DNA from: Candidatus Abyssobacteria bacterium SURF_5
GTDB lineage: Bacteria > Abyssobacteria > SURF-5
DNA length: 16,696 bases
Reading direction: 5' to 3'
NCBI GenBank assembly: GCA_003598085.1
Contig: QZKU01000079.1
Span: forward strand, 1 to 16,696
Shown: one piece after another, positions 1 to 7,532 of the stretch
Position numbering within the stretch: the stretch's first letter is position 1
Layout of the letters: each line of letters starts with the position of its first letter
Notes under the pieces: model-generated
Seen by the model: only the letters and a program-made list of their open reading frames with translations
What the model was told of the DNA's origin: nothing
Databases searched by the model: none
Translations under genes and position numbers: made by a program

Positions 1-529
1 TCAGCCTGCGCCCCAATGCGTCGTACACGAATTCGGTGGTTCCGCTGTTACTCGGGTAGGTGATCCGGACGAGCCGGTTCTCGTAGTCGTATTCCATCGT
101 GACGGTTCCCGCGGCGGTGGTTCGACTGGTGAGGTTTCCATTCAGATCATAAGCGAATTCGGCAATCGGATTGCCCAGCCGATAGATGGCCGTCACCTGA
201 TTCAGCGCATTAATTTCGTAGGTGTCCAGGCTGCCGTTGGCCAAGCTGGTGCGATTATCGGCGAGGTCGTAGCCATAATTGTTCGTATAGACGGGTGAGC
301 CGTTGTCGATGGAATATTCATTCGTCAGGCGGTACATGTCGTCATAGACGTATTCGTACGATTTGTTGCCGGGCAGACTGATCGTATCGATCAGATTGGC
401 GTCGTTATATTCGTAGTCGAACAGGCTGCCGTTCGAAATCTGGTAATAATCGAGGCGGTCAAGATTATCAAAATCATAGAGCGTATAGATGCTGCTCGTC
501 GCCGCGATTCCCCTTATTTGAGAGGGCAT
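1..529 (-). CDS. YD-repeat (Rhs-type) protein, 5' part, runs off window
   Basis: The minus strand is open from an ATG at 529 to the window edge (176 codons, no stop reached). The translation is a regular series of tyrosine-aspartate repeats with a period near 20 residues: YTLYDFDNLDRL, FDYEYNDANL, YEYVYDDMYRL, YGYDLADNRTSL, FAYDLNGNLTSR, YDYENRL and FVYDALGRRL. This is the pattern of Rhs and wall-associated proteins, which form large hollow shells and often carry variable C-terminal toxins or adhesive parts. There is no signal peptide, and an in-frame TGA lies at 544-542, with no YD pattern beyond it. The ATG has a GAGGGG motif eight bases upstream. Rhs proteins are normally far longer upstream of such repeats, so this is either a fragment cut at its 5' side or a short stand-alone YD protein. 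Family call is firm; function and intactness are not. Confidence 0.8.
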   Translation of the reverse strand, partial: MPSQIRGIAATSSIYTLYDFDNLDRLDYYQISNGSLFDYEYNDANLIDTISLPGNKSYEYVYDDMYRLTNEYSIDNGSPVYTNNYGYDLADNRTSLANGSLDTYEINALNQVTAIYRLGNPIAEFAYDLNGNLTSRTTAAGTVTMEYDYENRLVRITYPSNSGTTEFVYDALGRRL

Positions 530-1010
530 CGGAATGTCCCCTCACGGGATACTGCCGTCTATGTTTGGTCCTCTCAGGTTGCAGCAAAGGAACATATTTT
601 CGCTGAAGTCTATTCGTTCCAGCCTTCTTTTGTCAAGCACTTTTTGATTAACCGTATGTTAACGGCCGATTCCGGGAAGGCCAATAATATCAAGGACGCC
701 TCAAACAGGAAGTTGTGTAAGACGAAAACTTCTGATCAAATTAGCTTTCACAAAGTTCCAAGAAATGAAAACACTCTTTTCCAAAATAATTTCCAAAAGC
801 GGAACATGAGATACTTCCACATCGTGCGGGTCCAATGGAGATACACAAGAAAGAAGAAAAAAAGATTCCTCAACAGGAGGTAACAGAGGAAAGAAGCTTC
901 TTCACTGCTGTCCAAGATAATCCCACTATGGCCTCTTGATTCTCAAAGACCCATATTTTACAAAGTCGGATTGGGGTGACTAATTTGAGGCTGTACTTAT
1001 AAGAACTTTT
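530..1010. other. AT-rich intergenic stretch without convincing gene
   Basis: This 480-base stretch separates the YD-repeat frame from the repeat element downstream of the ribosomal operon. It is visibly richer in A and T than the flanking coding DNA. The only long open frame (plus strand, 518-883) has no recognisable domain, is rich in lysine, arginine and asparagine and opens inside the YD-repeat frame, so I do not call it. Apart from the possible minus-strand promoter at 607-636 I see nothing supported here. Confidence 0.5.
607..636 (-). promoter_or_regulatory. Possible sigma70-type promoter facing the YD-repeat frame
   Basis: On the minus strand a perfect TTGACA (636-631) is followed after 18 bases by TAGACT (612-607), four of six matches to TATAAT. 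Transcription would start near 600 and give a leader of about 70 bases before the ATG at 529, which has its own ribosome binding site. The surrounding DNA is AT-rich, so a chance match is possible. Confidence 0.35.
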
Positions 1011-1013
1011 TTC

Positions 1014-1111
1014 ACCGCGGAGACGCGAAGAACGCTGAGAAAGACAATGCACAATAAGACCTCTTAAATCCTCCGTTTATTCTATCTTTGCGGCCTCTGC
1101 GCCTTTGCGGT
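1014..1111. repeat. Imperfect inverted repeat built of 9-base units
   Basis: The left arm (1014-1044) and the reverse complement of the right arm (1081-1111) match at 21 of 31 positions without gaps; most differences are G/A changes, many of which would still pair as G-U in RNA. Each arm contains three tandem 9-base units of the form CGCnnAGnn (left: CCGCGGAGA, CGCGAAGAA, CGCTGAGAA; right, reversed: CCGCAAAGG, CGCAGAGGC, CGCAAAGAT). The arms are separated by 36 bases. It resembles an intergenic repeat motif (ACCGCAGAGACGCAGAGAA type) that I recall from many environmental bacterial genomes; that recollection was not checked. Function unknown. Confidence 0.6.
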
Positions 1112-1173
1112 TCAATGAATTTTTCAGTATCCGCCGCCAGTTTTTCCGAAAAGGAAAAGATGTCTTGGAGAGG

Positions 1174-1256
1174 GGTAAGATTCCATTCGGATCATAACTG
1201 AATCCGGCAACGGGACCTGCCCAGCCAATAGATGGCCGTACCCCTGATTCAATGCA
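1174..1256 (-). pseudogene. Decayed YD-repeat (Rhs) fragment
   Basis: Bases 1181-1256 align with 136-211, inside the YD-repeat frame at the left edge, over about 76 bases with most positions identical (for example shared TGCCCAGCC and ATAGATGGCCGT). Against that copy there are two single-base insertions, one near 1210-1215 and one near 1233-1238, which break the frame. Similarity stops sharply on both sides. It lies on the same strand as the intact copy, about 1045 bases away. This is a dead remnant of an Rhs-type gene, presumably left by duplication or deletion between repeats. Confidence 0.7.
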
Positions 1257-1329
1257 TTCAAGGGCGCGAGTCGGGGATGTTTTCGGGCGCCCGCAACCGG
1301 GGTACTGGAGAATTGCGAGGCCTCCATGC

Positions 1330-1371
1330 GAGAGAAAGAGGAAGGCCCTGCGCGCGAATGCGAGCAGGGCC
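1330..1371 (-). terminator. Rho-independent-type terminator after rplQ
   Basis: GGCCCTGC (1344-1351) and GCAGGGCC (1364-1371) form a perfect 8-bp GC-rich stem with a 12-base loop. On the minus strand the stem is followed by the T-rich run TTCCTCTTTCTCTC. It begins 17 bases after the rplQ stop codon and is well placed to end the whole ribosomal protein transcript. The T tract is interrupted by C, so strength is uncertain. Confidence 0.7.
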
Positions 1372-1388
1372 GCAGTTGACGAGGAACT

Positions 1389-1742
1389 TCAGGAAACCAG
1401 CTCGATGATGGCCATGGGGGCGGCGTCTCCTCTGCGACGGTCGAGCCTGATGATGCGCGTGTAGCCGCCGTTGCGTCCGTCAAATTGCGGGCCGACCTCG
1501 TCGAACAGTTTTTTTACCGCCTGCTTATTATCAAGGATGGACGTGGCCTGCCGCCGGGCATTGATGTCCTGCCTCTTGCCGAGGGTGATCAATTTTTCGG
1601 CGACCGGTCGAAGCGCTTTGGTTTTCGTGACGGTAGTGGTGATCCTGCCATGCATGATCAACTCGGTCGCGAGGTTCGAAAGGAGGGCTTCTTTATGAGC
1701 GGTTGTACGGCCGAGTTTAACTGTTTTTTTTCTGTGTCTCAT
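1389..1742 (-). CDS. rplQ: 50S ribosomal protein bL17
   Basis: Bacterial large-subunit protein L17 (117 residues, a usual core length). It binds 23S rRNA near the peptide tunnel exit. The family start MRHRK and the following LGRTTAHKEALLSNL (residues 10-24) are present, as is the C-terminal GGYTRIIRLDRRRGD (92-106) and MAIIEL near the end. The ATG at 1742 is preceded by a GGAAAGG element. It is the last gene of the alpha block, 73 bases after rpoA, and a strong stem-loop follows its stop by 17 bases. The rpoA-rplQ spacer is longer than most here and holds CTTTCC/GGAAAG complementarity that could cover the ribosome binding site. Identification is secure. Confidence 0.97.
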   Translation of the reverse strand: MRHRKKTVKLGRTTAHKEALLSNLATELIMHGRITTTVTKTKALRPVAEKLITLGKRQDINARRQATSILDNKQAVKKLFDEVGPQFDGRNGGYTRIIRLDRRRGDAAPMAIIELVS

Positions 1743-1815
1743 TACAAATCGCCTTTCCTACTGCATGCTATATTTTCGGAAAGCCTGTTGAGAAGCTATT
1801 CCGGAAAGAGGTCGG

Positions 1816-2808
1816 TTATTCCTCACGCTGCTCTGAAGCGCTTGCCGCCTGATATCCCTCGAGTTTCATTCCCAAGTGCAAATTCATCGATTTCAAGACA
1901 AGTTTTATCTCTTCGAGCGACTTTTTCCCGAAGTTACGATACTTGAGCATTTCGGGTTCGGACTTCTGCACGAGTTCGGCAAGACTTTTTATGTTAGCGG
2001 CGCGGAGGCAGTTTGCCGCCCGCACGGAAAGCTCCAGCTCGTTCACGCTTTTATCCAGATACTTCCGCATTTCTTCGCTTTCCTCGGCGCGTGAAGAGCG
2101 GCCTGCATCTTCTTCTCCTTCTCCCTTGACGAAGATCGTGAAATGTCGTATGAGGATTTTTGCGGCCGCCGCCAGCGCGTCCTCGGGAAGAATCCCGCCG
2201 TTGGTCCAGATTTCGAGGATGAGGCGGTCGTAGTCGGTCATCTGCCCGACGCGCGCGCTCTGGATGGTATAATTCACTTTTTCGACCGGCGAGAAGACGG
2301 AGTCGATGCTGATCGTGCCGATCGGCTGGCCGTCGTGTTTGTTCAATTCAGCCGGAACATATCCCCTGCCGCGCCCGATTTCGAGGTGCATCACGATCTT
2401 GGCTCCGCGGTTGATGGTCATGATATGCTGTTCCGGATTCAGGATTTCCACGTCCTCATCGACGGCGAGATCGGCTGCGGTGAGCACTTTTTCTCCGGAG
2501 GCTACCACCTGCAGTTGTTTGACATCGGCCGATCCGTGCATCTTGGTTCTGACCGCCTTCAGGTTGAGGACGACTTCGGAGACATCCTCGACGACGCCGG
2601 GTATCGAGGCGAATTCATGCTGCACTCCTTCAATGCGAACCGAGACGATGGCGCTCCCTTCGAGAGAGGACAGGAGTACGCGCCGCAGAGAATTACCGAC
2701 AGTAACGCCGAATCCCCGTTCAAGGGGTTCGATAATAAACCGGGCATAGGCGGCGGTTGAAGTCTCCTCGTCCTTTTCCCATTTCGGCATTTCCAAAATT
2801 CTATTCAT
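1816..2808 (-). CDS. rpoA: DNA-directed RNA polymerase subunit alpha
   Basis: Alpha subunit of RNA polymerase (330 residues, normal length). The N-terminal domain (about 1-232) dimerises and nucleates assembly; it shows FIIEPLERGFGVTVGNSLRR (24-43) and the LEIGRGRGYVPAE segment (142-154). A charged linker (about 233-248) leads to the C-terminal domain (249-317), which contacts UP-element DNA and activators. The DNA-contact residues match E. coli with an offset of two: R263, N266, G294, K296 and S297 stand for R265, N268, G296, K298 and S299. The ATG at 2808 lies 44 bases after rpsD. Its place between rpsD and rplQ is the classic alpha-operon arrangement. A second possible start, M7, lacks a well-spaced ribosome binding site. 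Confidence 0.98.
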   Translation of the reverse strand: MNRILEMPKWEKDEETSTAAYARFIIEPLERGFGVTVGNSLRRVLLSSLEGSAIVSVRIEGVQHEFASIPGVVEDVSEVVLNLKAVRTKMHGSADVKQLQVVASGEKVLTAADLAVDEDVEILNPEQHIMTINRGAKIVMHLEIGRGRGYVPAELNKHDGQPIGTISIDSVFSPVEKVNYTIQSARVGQMTDYDRLILEIWTNGGILPEDALAAAAKILIRHFTIFVKGEGEEDAGRSSRAEESEEMRKYLDKSVNELELSVRAANCLRAANIKSLAELVQKSEPEMLKYRNFGKKSLEEIKLVLKSMNLHLGMKLEGYQAASASEQREE

Positions 2809-2852
2809 ACGCTCTTAAGCCCCCAGTACATTTGTTGGTGGCGCCTGTCCCA

Positions 2853-3479
2853 TCAACGGGAGTACAATTCGATGACCATGGTTTCCTCAACCGGCAGCGC
2901 GACCTCTTCTTTGGTCGGCAGCCGGAGGAGCTTTCCGGTCATTTTCTCGGCATCCACCTCTACCCACGGTACCACGCCTCGCTGCATTGCGGCCTCGAGA
3001 TTCGATTGTACGACGTGCATCTGCTTTCCTTTTTCGGTGAGCGAAATCACGTCTTGCGGTTTCACCTGGTACGAGGGGAGATTCACCTTCTTCTCGTTCA
3101 CCAGAACGAGTCCATGCAGGGCGAACTGTCGGGCCTGGTTTCGAGACGAAGCGAATCCCATTCGATACAAGACATTATCAAGCCGTCCTTCGAGCAGTTG
3201 GACAAGCTTTTCGCCGGTAACCACAGGACTCTTTGCGGCCTCTTTGAAGTAATTGCGGAACTGCGCCTCCATCATGCGATAGATGCGCTTCATTTTCTGT
3301 TTTTCCCGCAACTGTGCGCCGTAGTCGGTTTGTTTCACCCTGCGTCTGCCGTGCATTCCGGGCGGGTAATTTCTTTTCTTTACACCACATTTAGCGGTGA
3401 GACAGCGCTCACCCTTCAAAAATAATTCTACGCCTTCGCGTCTGCAGATTTTGCATACCGGTCCAGTATTTCGAGCCAT
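2853..3479 (-). CDS. rpsD: 30S ribosomal protein uS4, zinc-binding form
   Basis: Small-subunit protein S4 (208 residues). It is a primary 16S rRNA binder that nucleates 30S assembly and, in E. coli, represses its own alpha operon. The N-terminal region carries a four-cysteine zinc site (C9, C12, C26, C31), the ancestral C+ form that E. coli lacks. The S4 RNA-binding domain occupies about 98-162, with RLDNVLYRMGFASSRNQARQ at 99-118. The C-terminus ends in the common TMVIELYSR. ATG at 3479 has AGGAG six bases upstream. It sits 21 bases after rpsK. Whether S4 autoregulation operates here cannot be read from the sequence. Confidence 0.98.
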   Translation of the reverse strand: MARNTGPVCKICRREGVELFLKGERCLTAKCGVKKRNYPPGMHGRRRVKQTDYGAQLREKQKMKRIYRMMEAQFRNYFKEAAKSPVVTGEKLVQLLEGRLDNVLYRMGFASSRNQARQFALHGLVLVNEKKVNLPSYQVKPQDVISLTEKGKQMHVVQSNLEAAMQRGVVPWVEVDAEKMTGKLLRLPTKEEVALPVEETMVIELYSR

Positions 3480-3500
3480 CTGTTTCTCCTGGCGGCCCCT

Positions 3501-3908
3501 TTACACGCGCCGCCGTTTCGGCGGTCGGCATCCGTTATGAGGGATAGGGGTCACGTCCTTTATCATGTTCACTTGCAGGCCGGCCGCCTGAAGGGAGCGG
3601 ATGGCGGATTCCCGTCCGGCGCCCGGTCCTTTCACGAATACCTTCACTTCTCTCAAGCCGAGGTCCTTCGCCTTTTGAGCGGCCGAACTGGCTGTTTGTC
3701 CCGCAGCGAAGGGAGTGCTCTTCCGTGAGCCTTTGAAGCCCACGGTGCCTGCGCTCGCCCACGAGATAACGTTGCCACCCGGGTCGGTAATGGTTACAAT
3801 CGTGTTGTTGAAGGTAGCCTGGATATGGGCCACTCCGCTGGAGGAGCCCACGCCGACCCGCTTCTTTTTAACTTTTTTTTCCTTTGGTCCTTTTTTGACC
3901 TTGGCCAC
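3501..3908 (-). CDS. rpsK: 30S ribosomal protein uS11
   Basis: S11 (135 residues), part of the 30S platform where it contacts mRNA near the E site. The conserved core [15 protein letters not shown] (28-42) and [14 protein letters not shown] (57-70) are present, and the basic tail [11 protein letters not shown] ends the protein. The first 17 residues are lysine-rich, longer than in E. coli but common elsewhere. Translation begins at GTG (3908), supported by GGAGG eight bases upstream and the MAKVKK opening. It follows rpsM by 21 bases and precedes rpsD by 21 bases. Confidence 0.98.
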   Translation of the reverse strand: MAKVKKGPKEKKVKKKRVGVGSSSGVAHIQATFNNTIVTITDPGGNVISWASAGTVGFKGSRKSTPFAAGQTASSAAQKAKDLGLREVKVFVKGPGAGRESAIRSLQAAGLQVNMIKDVTPIPHNGCRPPKRRRV

Positions 3909-3929
3909 TAGTAATTCCTCCGGATTAGC

Positions 3930-4298
3930 TTATTTCTTTTTCCCCGCACGTCCGCGGCGGGGGCCTTTTCGGGTGCGCGCATTGGTATGCGTTCTTTGTC
4001 CGTGAACCGGAAGACCCTTGCGGTGTCTCAGGCCCCGGTACGTGCCGATGTCCATCAGCCGTTTTATATTTGTCGAGATCTCGCGCCGCAGGTCTCCTTC
4101 GATCCGATAGTCGCGCGAGATGACGGCGGTGATCCTGCGGATTTCGTCGTCGGTCAAATCTTTCACTCGAGTGCCGGGATTGATGCCGGCGGCCTCAAGG
4201 ATTTTTTCGGAACTTGTCCGGCCGATCCCGTAGACATACGTGAGTCCGGTTTCCACCCGCTTTTCCCTTGGCAGGTCGACGCCCAATATACGAGCCAC
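3930..4298 (-). CDS. rpsM: 30S ribosomal protein uS13
   Basis: S13 (122 residues), located in the 30S head where it forms bridges with the large subunit and touches P-site tRNA through its basic tail. The family opening [10 protein letters not shown], the helix-hairpin-helix region around [16 protein letters not shown] (19-34) and the tail [20 protein letters not shown] are all present. The start is GTG at 4298 with an excellent GGGAGGT nine bases upstream. It opens the alpha block, 31 bases after rpmJ. Confidence 0.98.
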   Translation of the reverse strand: MARILGVDLPREKRVETGLTYVYGIGRTSSEKILEAAGINPGTRVKDLTDDEIRRITAVISRDYRIEGDLRREISTNIKRLMDIGTYRGLRHRKGLPVHGQRTHTNARTRKGPRRGRAGKKK

Positions 4299-4329
4299 TT
4301 TCCAGTTACCTCCCGCAGCGGCCCGAGGA

Positions 4330-4443
4330 TCAGCCCTGGCGCTGCTTATGCTTCGGATTGGTGCAAATAACGCGAACGACGCCGTTACGCTTGACTATTT
4401 TGCACTTTTCACATATTTTCTTTACGCTTGTTCGCACTTTCAT
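4330..4443 (-). CDS. rpmJ: 50S ribosomal protein bL36, zinc-ribbon form
   Basis: A 37-residue gene reading [20 protein letters not shown], then [17 protein letters not shown] and TGA. It is the usual length for L36, the smallest large-subunit protein, which stabilises 23S rRNA near the GTPase centre. The zinc ligands are C11, C14, C27 and H32, so this is the ancestral zinc-binding version. It lies between infA (24 bases) and rpsM (31 bases), its standard place. Confidence 0.97.
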   Translation of the reverse strand: MKVRTSVKKICEKCKIVKRNGVVRVICTNPKHKQRQG

Positions 4444-4467
4444 AAAGCAAAACCATTTTTTGCGCCG

Positions 4468-4686
4468 TTATTTATAACGGTACACGATGCGTCCCCGGGT
4501 GAGGTCGTAAGGGGACAATTCCACTTTCACTGTATCTCCGGGAAGGATGCGGATGAAGTGCATACGCATCTTGCCGGAAATGTGAGCCAATATCCGATGC
4601 CCGTTCTTCAGTTCAACGCGGAACATGGCATTGGGCAGCGGCTCAACGACCGTTCCTTCGACCTCAATGGGTTCTTCCTTTGCCAT
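4468..4686 (-). CDS. infA: Translation initiation factor IF-1
   Basis: IF-1 (72 residues, the standard length) binds the 30S A site and assists IF-2 and IF-3 during initiation. It is a single S1-like OB fold: [11 protein letters not shown] opening, [21 protein letters not shown] in the middle, and the C-terminal [17 protein letters not shown] take the ATG at 4686 because it gives the conserved opening; an in-frame TTG nine bases upstream (4695) would add only three residues. The ribosome binding site is weak (GGAAA). It follows map by 45 bases. Confidence 0.97.
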   Translation of the reverse strand: MAKEEPIEVEGTVVEPLPNAMFRVELKNGHRILAHISGKMRMHFIRILPGDTVKVELSPYDLTRGRIVYRYK

Positions 4687-4731
4687 AAAAATCAATTTCC
4701 ATTTCGAGGCGGTTCCTTGACCGGAAAATGG

Positions 4732-5499
4732 TCATTCCGCCTCTTCTGACGGAGGCAACGAAAGGATTTCGGCTTCCCCTTTCGTCACGGCTATAGAATG
4801 CTCAAAGTGCGCGGACGGCCTGCCGTCTTTCGTCACTGCCGTCCATCCGTCGTCGAGCACCCTGACTTCATAGCTGCCTGCATTCACCATCGGTTCGATC
4901 GCCAACACCATTCCCGCCTGCAGCCGCGGACCCAAGTGGGGGCGGCCGAAATTCGGAATCTGAGGTTCCTCATGCATCTGCTGTCCAATCCCGTGACCGA
5001 CAAAGTCGCGCACTACGGAAAACCGGTGGCTTTCGACGTGCGATTGGACGGCGTGCGATATATCCGAGAGGCGGTTGCCTTCGCGCGCCCGCTCGATCCC
5101 CTTATACAGAGATTCCCGGGTGACCCGGATCAGCCGTTTCTTCTCGTCGGAGACCTCTCCGACGGTGAAGGTGGCGGCGGTATCGCCGACGTATCCTCGA
5201 TAAACGATACCGATGTCGATGCTGAGGATATCTCCTTCTTTCAATATGACGGTCGAAGAAGGTATCCCATGAACCACCTGTTCATCGATCGAGGTGCAAA
5301 TTGTCTTAGGATACCCGCGGTACCCCTTGAAAGCAGGTTTGCCGCCCGCCGCCGCAATGAGACGTTCGGCCTTCTTATCGAGAGCTTCAGTGGAAACGCC
5401 TGCTCTGATATCCACTGCGAGTTCCTGCAGGATCCGAGCGATTATGCGATTAGCCGCGCGCAGTATCGCCAGTTCGTCCTCAGACCGTATAACAATCAC
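4732..5499 (-). CDS. map: Methionine aminopeptidase type I
   Basis: Removes the initiator methionine from new proteins as they leave the ribosome. The 255-residue chain is a type Ia pita-bread fold without the N-terminal zinc extension. All metal and catalytic residues are visible: H77 (VVHGIP), D95 and D106 (SIDIG...GDTAATF), H169 (GHGIG), E202 (AIEPM) and E233 (FEHSIAVT). Two in-frame GTG starts are possible. The one at 5499 is preferred: it has GGGAGAG eight bases upstream and gives the family-typical opening MIVIRS; the GTG at 5508 would overlap that element. It sits 27 bases after adk and 45 before infA. Confidence 0.96.
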   Translation of the reverse strand: MIVIRSEDELAILRAANRIIARILQELAVDIRAGVSTEALDKKAERLIAAAGGKPAFKGYRGYPKTICTSIDEQVVHGIPSSTVILKEGDILSIDIGIVYRGYVGDTAATFTVGEVSDEKKRLIRVTRESLYKGIERAREGNRLSDISHAVQSHVESHRFSVVRDFVGHGIGQQMHEEPQIPNFGRPHLGPRLQAGMVLAIEPMVNAGSYEVRVLDDGWTAVTKDGRPSAHFEHSIAVTKGEAEILSLPPSEEAE

Positions 5500-5526
5500 A
5501 GCATCCACTCTCCCGGCCGAGCCAGA

Positions 5527-6186
5527 TCAGTTGAGTGCGCTGCGGATACGGCTAAAAACCTCGTCGATCGCTCCCTCGCCGGAAATGGTTACCAGGCGAT
5601 TGCTGCGCTGGTAATGATCGATGAGTGGAGCAGTCTGTTTCTCATAAACCGCAAGCCGATTCTCAATCGTCTCGCGTTTGTCGTCTTCGCGCTGATATAA
5701 CTTTCCGCCGCACTTATTGCAGATGCCTTCCTCTTTCGGCGGTTTGGAGATGAGGTTATAATTTTCTCCGCACTGGGAGCACGTGCGCCTGGCGGTTAAC
5801 CTGTGTATAAGGGCTTCCCGGTCGACATCGACATTAACGACGGCGGTCAGCGGACAACCTTCCACATTTAACATTTTGTCAAGCGCTTCAGCCTGAGGCA
5901 AGGTTCGGGGGAACCCGTCCAGCAGGAAGCCGTGCTTGCAGTCGTCCTTCTTAACCCGATCGGCAACGATCTCAGTGACCACCGAATCAGGGACCAATTC
6001 TCCCGAATCGAGATACTTTTTCGCTTTGCGTCCGAGATCGGTTCCCTCCTTGATATTCGCCCGGAAAATGTCGCCGGTCGAGATGTGAGGGATTCCGTAC
6101 TCGCTCGCGATCTTTACCGCCTGAGTGCCCTTGCCCGCGCCCGGCGGCCCGAGCAGAACCAGAAATCTCTTCCTCTCCGCAGCCAT
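5527..6186 (-). CDS. adk: Adenylate kinase, zinc-LID long form
   Basis: Catalyses ATP + AMP = 2 ADP in the cytosol. The 219-residue chain has the P-loop GPPGAGKGT at 13-21, the AMP-binding STGDIFR (36-42) and LDGFPRT (89-95), and a LID domain (about 131-169) with four cysteines C136, C139, C156 and C159, which in this family bind structural zinc. E. coli has a LID without these cysteines. ATG at 6186 is preceded by a strong GGGGAGGAG. Position between secY and map is widespread in bacteria. Confidence 0.97.
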   Translation of the reverse strand: MAAERKRFLVLLGPPGAGKGTQAVKIASEYGIPHISTGDIFRANIKEGTDLGRKAKKYLDSGELVPDSVVTEIVADRVKKDDCKHGFLLDGFPRTLPQAEALDKMLNVEGCPLTAVVNVDVDREALIHRLTARRTCSQCGENYNLISKPPKEEGICNKCGGKLYQREDDKRETIENRLAVYEKQTAPLIDHYQRSNRLVTISGEGAIDEVFSRIRSALN

Positions 6187-6209
6187 ATTCTCCTCCCCTA
6201 TTGGCGCCG

Positions 6210-7532
6210 TTAGAACCTGCGCGCCCTGATGCGCCCCTTCTTCATGAAGCCGTCGTAGTGACGCATCAGGAGATGGGACTCCATCTGTTGTATGGTATCA
6301 AGGGCGACCCCGACCACAATCAGGAGGCTGGTACCGCCGAAGAAACTGGCGACAAGATAATCCACCCGCATACCGTAACTGATCATCGTAGGGATGACCG
6401 CCACGAATGCCAGCGCCACAGAGCCGGGCAGGGTGATGCGGGTCATGATTCTATCCAGATATTCGGCAGTGGGGCGTCCGGGCCTGATGCCGGGTACAAA
6501 CCCTCCATACTTTTTGAGGTTATCTGCAACGTCTATGGGATTGAACGTAATCGCGGTATAGAAGTACGTGAAAAAGACAATCAGCACCACATACAGGATG
6601 TTATACAGCAGCGCACCCGGCGACAGCAGCTCGATCAGGCGCTGCATTCCGCCGGCATGGATGAACTGGAAGATCGTGGCCGGAAACAGCAGCAGCGAAG
6701 ACGCGAAAATAATGGGGATAACGCCGGCCTGATTGACTCTGAGCGGCAGCCATGTGCTCTGCCCGCCATACACCTTGCGGCCTTTGATCTGCTTGGCGTA
6801 CTGCACGGGTATCTTCCGCTGCGCCTGCGTGAGCACAATGACAGCCGCCGTCACCGATACCAGCAACACGGCCAGAACGATCATCTTGAAGATGCTCATT
6901 TCGCCGAGTTGAATGTTACGGATCAGCAGCGATAGCGCAGCGGGCATTCCGGCGACAATGCCGGCAAAAATGATCAAGGATATCCCGTTGCCGATACCGC
7001 GCTCGGTTATCTGTTCGCCGAGCCACATGATGAAACACGTTCCGGTGGTGAAGGTGATCATGGTGAGCAGGATGAATCCGAGGCCGGGATGCGGCACGAT
7101 CTCGCGTCCTCCGAAATTGCTGGGGTTTGACAGCCAGAGGCTGATACCCAGCGATTGGACGGCGGTAAGCGCGACGGTTCCGTACCGGGTATATTGCGTT
7201 AATTTTTTCCGGCCTTCTTCGCCTTCCTTCGAGAGCTTCTCGAAATAAGGAATGACTGCGACGAGCAGTTGAAATATGATCGAGGCGCTGATATAGGGCA
7301 TGATTCCGAGGGCGAAGATGGTCATGCGACTGAAGGCGCCGCCGGCAAACAGGTCGGCGAACCCGAGCAGCGTGTTTTGCCGTTCGGCCACGAACTGAGC
7401 GAGGACCCCTCCGTTAATGCCGGGGGTAGGCACATGTCCGCCGAGCCGGTACACTGCCAGCAGGACGAGCGTGAACAATATCCGGTTTTTCAGTTCCGGT
7501 ATCTTGAACGCATTTTGGAAGGCGCTGAGCAC
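6210..7532 (-). CDS. secY: Protein translocase subunit SecY
   Basis: Central channel subunit of the SecYEG translocon in the cytoplasmic membrane (440 residues, normal length). Ten hydrophobic segments can be followed, beginning around 17-34 and 70-97. Conserved marks include the plug region around 53-70, QAQRKIPVQYAKQ (236-248), RVNQAGVIPIIFASSLL (265-281) and the cytosolic loop KYGGFVPGIRPG (341-352) which contacts SecA or the ribosome. Translation starts at GTG; its G is the last base of the rplO stop (TAGTG), so the two genes are probably translationally coupled. adk follows after 23 bases. Confidence 0.98.
   Translation of the reverse strand: MLSAFQNAFKIPELKNRILFTLVLLAVYRLGGHVPTPGINGGVLAQFVAERQNTLLGFADLFAGGAFSRMTIFALGIMPYISASIIFQLLVAVIPYFEKLSKEGEEGRKKLTQYTRYGTVALTAVQSLGISLWLSNPSNFGGREIVPHPGLGFILLTMITFTTGTCFIMWLGEQITERGIGNGISLIIFAGIVAGMPAALSLLIRNIQLGEMSIFKMIVLAVLLVSVTAAVIVLTQAQRKIPVQYAKQIKGRKVYGGQSTWLPLRVNQAGVIPIIFASSLLLFPATIFQFIHAGGMQRLIELLSPGALLYNILYVVLIVFFTYFYTAITFNPIDVADNLKKYGGFVPGIRPGRPTAEYLDRIMTRITLPGSVALAFVAVIPTMISYGMRVDYLVASFFGGTSLLIVVGVALDTIQQMESHLLMRHYDGFMKKGRIRARRF

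Noticed and set aside
518-883. Plus-strand open frame of 121 codons
   Set aside because: No domain or family pattern, composition like AT-rich noncoding DNA, and it starts inside the YD-repeat frame on the other strand.
870-1052. Minus-strand 60-codon frame in the intergenic region
   Set aside because: It reads through the 9-mer repeat arm and has no family resemblance or ribosome binding site.
4798-5700. Plus-strand open frame of 300 codons opposite map and adk
   Set aside because: It is the antisense of two well-conserved enzymes with intact active sites; GC-rich third positions keep the opposite frame open.
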